From positions 1 to 42,710 of the forward strand of contig QKEK01000318.1 in NCBI GenBank assembly GCA_003251775.1: a stretch of DNA of 42,710 bases, given 5' to 3'. Origin of the DNA: Clostridia bacterium. GTDB taxonomy: Bacteria > Bacillota > Clostridia > DSM-8532 > SZUA-474. Of the stretch, positions 37,171 to 42,710 are shown piece by piece. The position numbers and the translations under genes are program-made. The notes under the pieces are model-generated. The model was not told the DNA's origin. It saw only the letters and a list, made by a program, of their open reading frames with translations, and made no database searches. Each line of letters begins with the position of its first letter. Within the stretch, counting starts at the first letter, position 1.

Positions 37171-39795
37171 ATGGCTAAATACGTATATTTGTTCAGTGAA
37201 GGTAATGCTTCAATGAAAAATCTTCTAGGAGGTAAGGGTGCAAATCTAGCAGAAATGACAACATTAGGTTTACCTGTACCAAGAGGCTTTACTGTTACAA
37301 CTGAAGCGTGTACAAGATATTATGATGATGGTAAAGTTATTTCTAAAGATATTGAGGATGAGATTTACTCAACACTAGCTAAATGTGAAGATATTGTGGG
37401 TAAAAAATTTGGTGACCCTCAGAACCCATTTTTGGTATCAGTACGTTCGGGGGCACGAGTATCTATGCCAGGAATGATGGATACTATTCTAAATCTTGGA
37501 TTAAATGATATTGTGGTAGAAGGTCTGGCTGAGTTAACAAATAATGAGAGATTTGCATATGACAGCTACAGAAGATTTATTCAGATGTTCAGTGACGTTG
37601 TAATGGGAATTGAAAAGCCAAAATTTGAAAGAATATTAGATGAAGCAAAGGAAGATAAGGGAGTTACATTAGATACTGAGCTTGATGCAAACGATTTAAA
37701 GGAGCTTGTAAGCAAGTTTAAGGCTTTATATAAAAAAGAAAAGGGTGAGGATTTTCCACAGGAGCCAAAGTCTCAGCTAATGGAAGCTATTAAGGCTGTG
37801 TTCCGCTCATGGGATAATCCTAGAGCCAACGTTTATAGAAGACTAAATGATATACCAAGTAATTGGGGAACAGCGGTAAACGTTCAGGAAATGGTTTATG
37901 GGAATATGGGTAATGACTCAGGAACCGGAGTTGCTTTTACTAGAAATCCGTCAACTGGAGAAAAGAAGCTATACGGAGAATTTTTAATGAACGCTCAAGG
38001 CGAAGACGTTGTTGCTGGTATAAGAACTCCACAATCAATAGATCAATTAAAGGAAATTGATATTAAAGCATATAATCAATTTGTAGAGATCGCAGATAAG
38101 CTTGAAGCACATTATAAAGATATGCAGGATATGGAATTTACTATTGAAAAGGGTAAGCTATTCATGCTTCAAACAAGAAATGGTAAAAGAACAGCTGCTG
38201 CTGCTCTGAAAATTGCGGTTGACTTAGTTGAGGAAGGTGTTCTAACTAAAGAACAGGCTATACTTAAGGTAGACCCAAAACAGTTGGACTCATTGTTGCA
38301 TCCAAATTTTGAACCAAAGGCACTTAAGCAAGCTGTTGCTGTAGCTAAAGGCTTACCTGCATCACCAGGAGCCGCTACTGGTAAGGTTTATTTCACTGCT
38401 GATGAGGCTGTTGAGGCATATGAAAGAGGAGAAAAGCAGGTTATTCTTGTTAGATTAGAGACTTCTCCGGAAGATATTGAGGGTATGCATGTGGCTCAAG
38501 GTATTTTGACAGCACGTGGAGGTATGACTTCACATGCTGCAGTTGTTGCTAGAGGTATGGGTACTTGTTGTGTGGCAGGCTGTAGTGAGATTAAGATTAA
38601 AGAAGAAGAAAAATATTTTACAGATAAAAACGGTACTAAGATACTTGAAGGAGACTGGATATCCTTAGATGGTAGTACGGGTAATGTATACGGAGAGCAA
38701 CTACCAACTATTGAGCCAGAAATGACAGGAGACTTTGCTACGCTTATGGGATGGGCTGATAATGTCAGAACCTTAAAGGTAAGAGCGAATGCGGACACAC
38801 CAGCAGATGCAGCTCAAGCAATGAAGTTTGGTGCAGAAGGTATAGGACTTTGTAGAACAGAGCATATGTTCTTTGAAGGTGAAAGAATTAAGGCTATGAG
38901 AGAGATGATAGTTTCTCAAAGCGAAGAACAGCGTAGAAGGGCACTTGATAAGCTCTTACCTATGCAAAGGGGAGATTTTGAAGGACTATTTACCGAAATG
39001 AAGGGCTACCCAGTAACTATAAGATTCTTAGACCCACCATTACATGAATTCCTTCCACAAGAGGATGAAGATATTAAGGCACTTGCTTCTGAAATGGGAA
39101 TGAGCTTTGAGGATTTGAAGGCGATTGTAGCAAGCCTACATGAGTTTAATCCGATGATGGGGCATAGGGGATGTCGTCTTGCGGTATCATATCCAGAGAT
39201 AGCAGAAATGCAGACAAAGGCAGTAATTGAGGCTGCTATTAATGTAAACAAGGGTGGAATGAGTGTTATTCCTGAAATAATGATACCACTAGTTGGTGAG
39301 ATTAAGGAGCTCAAATTCGTTAAGGATATAGTTGTAAAAACTGCCGAGAAGGTAATTAAAGAGGCTGGCGTATCCTTGGAATACAAGGTCGGAACAATGA
39401 TTGAGATACCTAGAGCGGCAATAACTGCTGATGAAATAGCAAAGGAAGCGGAGTTCTTCTCATTTGGAACAAATGACTTAACTCAAATGACCTTTGGCTT
39501 CAGCCGTGATGATGCAGGTAAATTCCTAGAGGATTACTATGAAAAGAAGATTTATGAATCTGACCCATTTGCAAAGCTTGACCAAAATGGTGTAGGAAAG
39601 CTAGTAGAAATAGCAGTACAGCGTGGCAAACAAACAAGACCAGATATCAAGCTAGGAATCTGTGGCGAGCACGGTGGAGAGCCTTCCTCTGTAGAGTTCT
39701 GTCATAATATTGGACTTAATTATGTTTCCTGCTCACCCTTTAGAGTACCAATAGCAAGACTTGCAGCTGCTCAGGCTGTTATAAAAAGCAGGTAG
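37171..39795 (+). CDS. ppdK: Pyruvate, phosphate dikinase
   Basis: GGKGANLAEMTTLGLPVPRGFTVTTEAC, RGGMTSHAAVVARGMGTCCV phospho-His loop, GICGEHGGEPSSVEF; ATG 37171 after GGAGGG. Confidence 0.97.
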   Translation: MAKYVYLFSEGNASMKNLLGGKGANLAEMTTLGLPVPRGFTVTTEACTRYYDDGKVISKDIEDEIYSTLAKCEDIVGKKFGDPQNPFLVSVRSGARVSMPGMMDTILNLGLNDIVVEGLAELTNNERFAYDSYRRFIQMFSDVVMGIEKPKFERILDEAKEDKGVTLDTELDANDLKELVSKFKALYKKEKGEDFPQEPKSQLMEAIKAVFRSWDNPRANVYRRLNDIPSNWGTAVNVQEMVYGNMGNDSGTGVAFTRNPSTGEKKLYGEFLMNAQGEDVVAGIRTPQSIDQLKEIDIKAYNQFVEIADKLEAHYKDMQDMEFTIEKGKLFMLQTRNGKRTAAAALKIAVDLVEEGVLTKEQAILKVDPKQLDSLLHPNFEPKALKQAVAVAKGLPASPGAATGKVYFTADEAVEAYERGEKQVILVRLETSPEDIEGMHVAQGILTARGGMTSHAAVVARGMGTCCVAGCSEIKIKEEEKYFTDKNGTKILEGDWISLDGSTGNVYGEQLPTIEPEMTGDFATLMGWADNVRTLKVRANADTPADAAQAMKFGAEGIGLCRTEHMFFEGERIKAMREMIVSQSEEQRRRALDKLLPMQRGDFEGLFTEMKGYPVTIRFLDPPLHEFLPQEDEDIKALASEMGMSFEDLKAIVASLHEFNPMMGHRGCRLAVSYPEIAEMQTKAVIEAAINVNKGGMSVIPEIMIPLVGEIKELKFVKDIVVKTAEKVIKEAGVSLEYKVGTMIEIPRAAITADEIAKEAEFFSFGTNDLTQMTFGFSRDDAGKFLEDYYEKKIYESDPFAKLDQNGVGKLVEIAVQRGKQTRPDIKLGICGEHGGEPSSVEFCHNIGLNYVSCSPFRVPIARLAAAQAVIKSR

Positions 39796-39825
39796 GTATT
39801 TGACCTTGATTAACAACTAAATACG

Positions 39826-39862
39826 ATAAGCGTATCATTAGAAATAGTGGTACGCTTATTTT
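39826..39862 (+). terminator. Terminator after ppdK
   Basis: ATAAGCGTATCATTA...TAGTGGTACGCTTAT followed by TTTT. Confidence 0.75.
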
Positions 39863-39879
39863 CCTTTGCCCAGAGAAGC

Positions 39880-39965
39880 TTCATGTGTAGGAGGAATTTC
39901 TACGTAAACTCTCAAAGTCACTTTTGGCTAATTATTTATCAAATCGGAAGTTTTAAAAACGCTTA
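39880..39965 (-). ncRNA. Diverged copy D of the putative structured RNA element, 3' of the chemoreceptor gene
   Basis: 23-nt block AGCGTTTTTAAAACTTCCGATTT (39963-39941, minus) identical to copy C (28536-28558); hairpin GTAG...CTAC downstream. Confidence 0.45.
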
Positions 39966-42437
39966 CAAATTAAGCTTATTATACGCCTCATCCATTCTTA
40001 AACACAGCTTATTCATATCCTCAATAATACTATTAGTAATATCACTATTTTCAATATCCTTACTAAGAGCATGAATATCAGAAGACCTAGAATTTATCTT
40101 ATTAATTAGCTCAGACATTTGTTGATTTAAGTCGGAGGTGGTGTTGGTATTATTGCTTAGGACATCTAGAGAGTCTACCATAAAGCCAACACGTGAGATA
40201 ATATCAGAGATATTAATATGAACCTGATTAATTTTCTCAACACCCTGCTCTACACCAGAAACACCTTCTCCCATATAATCAGCAGTTGTTTGAATCTGAG
40301 TTTGTATATCCTTAAGCTGTTTCTTTATTTCACCTGCCGCACGTCCACTGGCTTCAGCAAGCTTTCTTATTTCATCTGCAAGTACAGCAAAGCCTCTTCC
40401 TTCAGAGCCAGCACGAGCAGCTTCTATTGCAGCATTTAATGCTAGTAGATTTGTTCTAGATGCAATATCTGTAATAGTATTAGTAATCTCACCTATTTTC
40501 CCAGAGGATTGATCTAACTGATTCATTGAAACTGATATATCCTTTACTATTGTAGAAGCTTTTGAAATAGCATCAAATGCTTCCTGAGTCGTTTTCTCTC
40601 CAGTTTTTGTTATTTCAAGAGCTTGTCGTCCTTCCTCTGGTGAAATAATTTTATCTAGGGTGTTTTTATTGGAACCAGAAATCATTTTATTAATATTCTT
40701 TGTAGCAGCAGTGCTTGAATTAGCTAAATTAATTGATATTTTATCTGAACTCATTTCTTTTAGTAAATTAACTACATTTTGTGTTATAGATTCCAAGCCT
40801 GTTTTGGATTTAGTAAAGGTAGTAGTAAATTCTGATTTCAAGGAGAACATTTCATTTTTGGCATTTGAGATATCTAAGAACACCCTTTCTCTATTATCTA
40901 ATATCGAGTTCAGTGTTGTTACCAATTCAGACATTTCTTCAAACATATTGTCATCATTTGCTCGCACATTAAGATCCCCCATATCAGCCTTGATAAGAGA
41001 TTGATTAAGCTCCTTAATTGGTTTAACAATTGAATTAGATACAATAAGAGAAATAACAATTCCAAAAAACAATGAAAACACAACAATTATTCCTATACCA
41101 ATAGCTACATAGAGTTTAATACGTTCTGATTGTTGAATGTTTTCTGAAATCATATCATTTATTGTAACTTTAGCTTCTAGCATGGTGTTTTTAGTTAAAT
41201 CGCTAAAAATTTGCATTAAGCTATCAGTGTTTTGTACAATTTGATTCTTTGTTTGTTTTATAGCTTGTTGATTTTTGTTAACACTATCATAAAGCTGTAT
41301 AAATTTATCTGTAGCCTTTAAAACACTGTTTAATTCTTTATTAGTGTCGCTAGGATTAATTGCGGCGATTTTCTTTGAAGACTCCTTTATACTATTAACT
41401 ATTGATTCCAATGTGCTATTATTTGAGTCAGATGTAAGATTAAGCATGGAATTCACAAATAACTCATTGATTGCATAACAGTCTTTAGATATTAAATTGA
41501 CATTATTTAACACCTCGATCTGTTTATTTAAATTTCTTATGTTAAGGAGGTTTGTTTGGCTTTTTAGAATATCAGTATTAGATAATAGACTTGAATAAAT
41601 ATTAGATAGTATCTGTATTTCTACGTGTATTTGCTTAATAATACTATCAATTTCCTGTAGATTTGAAGATGAAAATTTAGGTGGTGCTATCATATTAGCT
41701 TCTTCAGTAAAAAGCTTAAATATATTTGCTGAGTACTCAGAAATGCTTTTATTTAAGTCAATTATAAGCGTTGATATTAAATCAGTTTGTTTCTTGATGT
41801 CCGTTATGGCTTCTGAATTCTCCTGACCACTTATCTTTATTTCATTATAAAGCTTTCTTAATTCTTCAACAATCATTACGTTTTCATTGTACATAGAAGT
41901 AATGCTTCTATTAGCTATACCACTTATTTCATTTAAGCTGGATTGAATACTATTGAGTTCATTAAGTACTATTTGATAATCAGCTTTCGTCTGCTGTTCA
42001 TATTTATTGTTTAAAAGAGGTGTAATTTCGTCTCTGTAAAGCACAGAAATCTGTTGACTTTGCTGACTTAGCTTATTTAAATTTATAGACTCAATCTTAT
42101 TGGTAACATCTACCGTTATATTATCTGATGAATAATAGTCTTGTAATTGCGTTAATATTGATTTAGACTTTTCATTAATTGTATCATCATATTGCTTAAG
42201 CTCTTGCTCTGTTGCAGGAAGCCCCTTAATTATTGTTTGCGAAAGAAAAAGCTGTTTATTTATATATAGGCTCTCTAGCTCATTTAATTCAGAACCTAAT
42301 TGTTTATTAGTTTTTATGTTTTTTACACCATCAATAATATATTTTTGTCCTAAAAAAGTAGAAATAACAAACAAAAGCAGAGATATTAGGATAACAGATA
42401 TAAAGCCTAATACAATCTTATTTCGACACTTTTTCAT
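39963..42437 (-). CDS. Large methyl-accepting chemotaxis protein (824 aa)
   Basis: N-terminal TM, long helical periplasmic region, second TM + HAMP-like region, [35 protein letters not shown]. Confidence 0.93.
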   Translation of the reverse strand: MKKCRNKIVLGFISVILISLLLFVISTFLGQKYIIDGVKNIKTNKQLGSELNELESLYINKQLFLSQTIIKGLPATEQELKQYDDTINEKSKSILTQLQDYYSSDNITVDVTNKIESINLNKLSQQSQQISVLYRDEITPLLNNKYEQQTKADYQIVLNELNSIQSSLNEISGIANRSITSMYNENVMIVEELRKLYNEIKISGQENSEAITDIKKQTDLISTLIIDLNKSISEYSANIFKLFTEEANMIAPPKFSSSNLQEIDSIIKQIHVEIQILSNIYSSLLSNTDILKSQTNLLNIRNLNKQIEVLNNVNLISKDCYAINELFVNSMLNLTSDSNNSTLESIVNSIKESSKKIAAINPSDTNKELNSVLKATDKFIQLYDSVNKNQQAIKQTKNQIVQNTDSLMQIFSDLTKNTMLEAKVTINDMISENIQQSERIKLYVAIGIGIIVVFSLFFGIVISLIVSNSIVKPIKELNQSLIKADMGDLNVRANDDNMFEEMSELVTTLNSILDNRERVFLDISNAKNEMFSLKSEFTTTFTKSKTGLESITQNVVNLLKEMSSDKISINLANSSTAATKNINKMISGSNKNTLDKIISPEEGRQALEITKTGEKTTQEAFDAISKASTIVKDISVSMNQLDQSSGKIGEITNTITDIASRTNLLALNAAIEAARAGSEGRGFAVLADEIRKLAEASGRAAGEIKKQLKDIQTQIQTTADYMGEGVSGVEQGVEKINQVHINISDIISRVGFMVDSLDVLSNNTNTTSDLNQQMSELINKINSRSSDIHALSKDIENSDITNSIIEDMNKLCLRMDEAYNKLNL

Positions 42438-42554
42438 AAGTTTTACCCCTTTGTTTTAATATATTTATATATTATCACAAATTGCGACAAACAACCATAC
42501 TTTTTAAATTATTGATAATAGCAAATTTTGCATTTTATAATAATATAACTAGTA

Positions 42555-42710
42555 GTAACTATTCACACCTCAAATTTTCTAAAAAAGCTTTTAAACGCTT
42601 ATGTGAAGCCTTGCTACATAAACCAATAAGTCTACAGCTTCTAAATTGCAAATTGCCCTAAAAGGCAAGTGGTGTTCGTAAACTCCCTAATGGTCAGACA
42701 TACGAACCAC
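42555..42710. mobile_element. Second copy of the fold-back element, inverted relative to the first, truncated by the window end
   Basis: GTAACTATTCACACCTCAAATTTTCTAAAAAAGC...GAACCAC matches the reverse complement of the right half of 2-282 with about 2 visible mismatches over 156 nt. Confidence 0.75.

Overview
Low-GC Clostridia-type (anaerobic, endospore-forming Firmicute) chromosomal segment, mostly housekeeping genes. Main blocks: a tetrameric NADH-linked [FeFe] hydrogenase operon (hndABCD-like); GntR regulator + citrate synthase; ferritin; typA; mltG-trmR-U32 peptidase; yicC-remA-rpoZ-coaBC (without gmk); glyS; a complete spoIIIAA-AH operon; ppdK; SulP and MscS transporters; two chemoreceptors. 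No CRISPR array, prophage, rRNA or tRNA was recognised. The most interesting non-gene signals are: (1) a putative structured leader/intergenic RNA family with three clear copies and one diverged copy, placed before a histidine-kinase-like gene, before spoIIIAA, between spoIIIAA and spoIIIAB, and after a chemoreceptor; (2) a ~281 bp full-length fold-back (MITE-like) element at the left edge, with a near-identical, oppositely oriented copy truncated by the right edge; (3) a second short recurrent 5' leader overlapping the RBS of three unrelated genes; (4) a histidine-kinase homologue with no His where the phosphoacceptor should be; (5) a secreted-protein gene broken by an in-frame stop and a frameshift. 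All family assignments come from reading the translations; no database searches were run.
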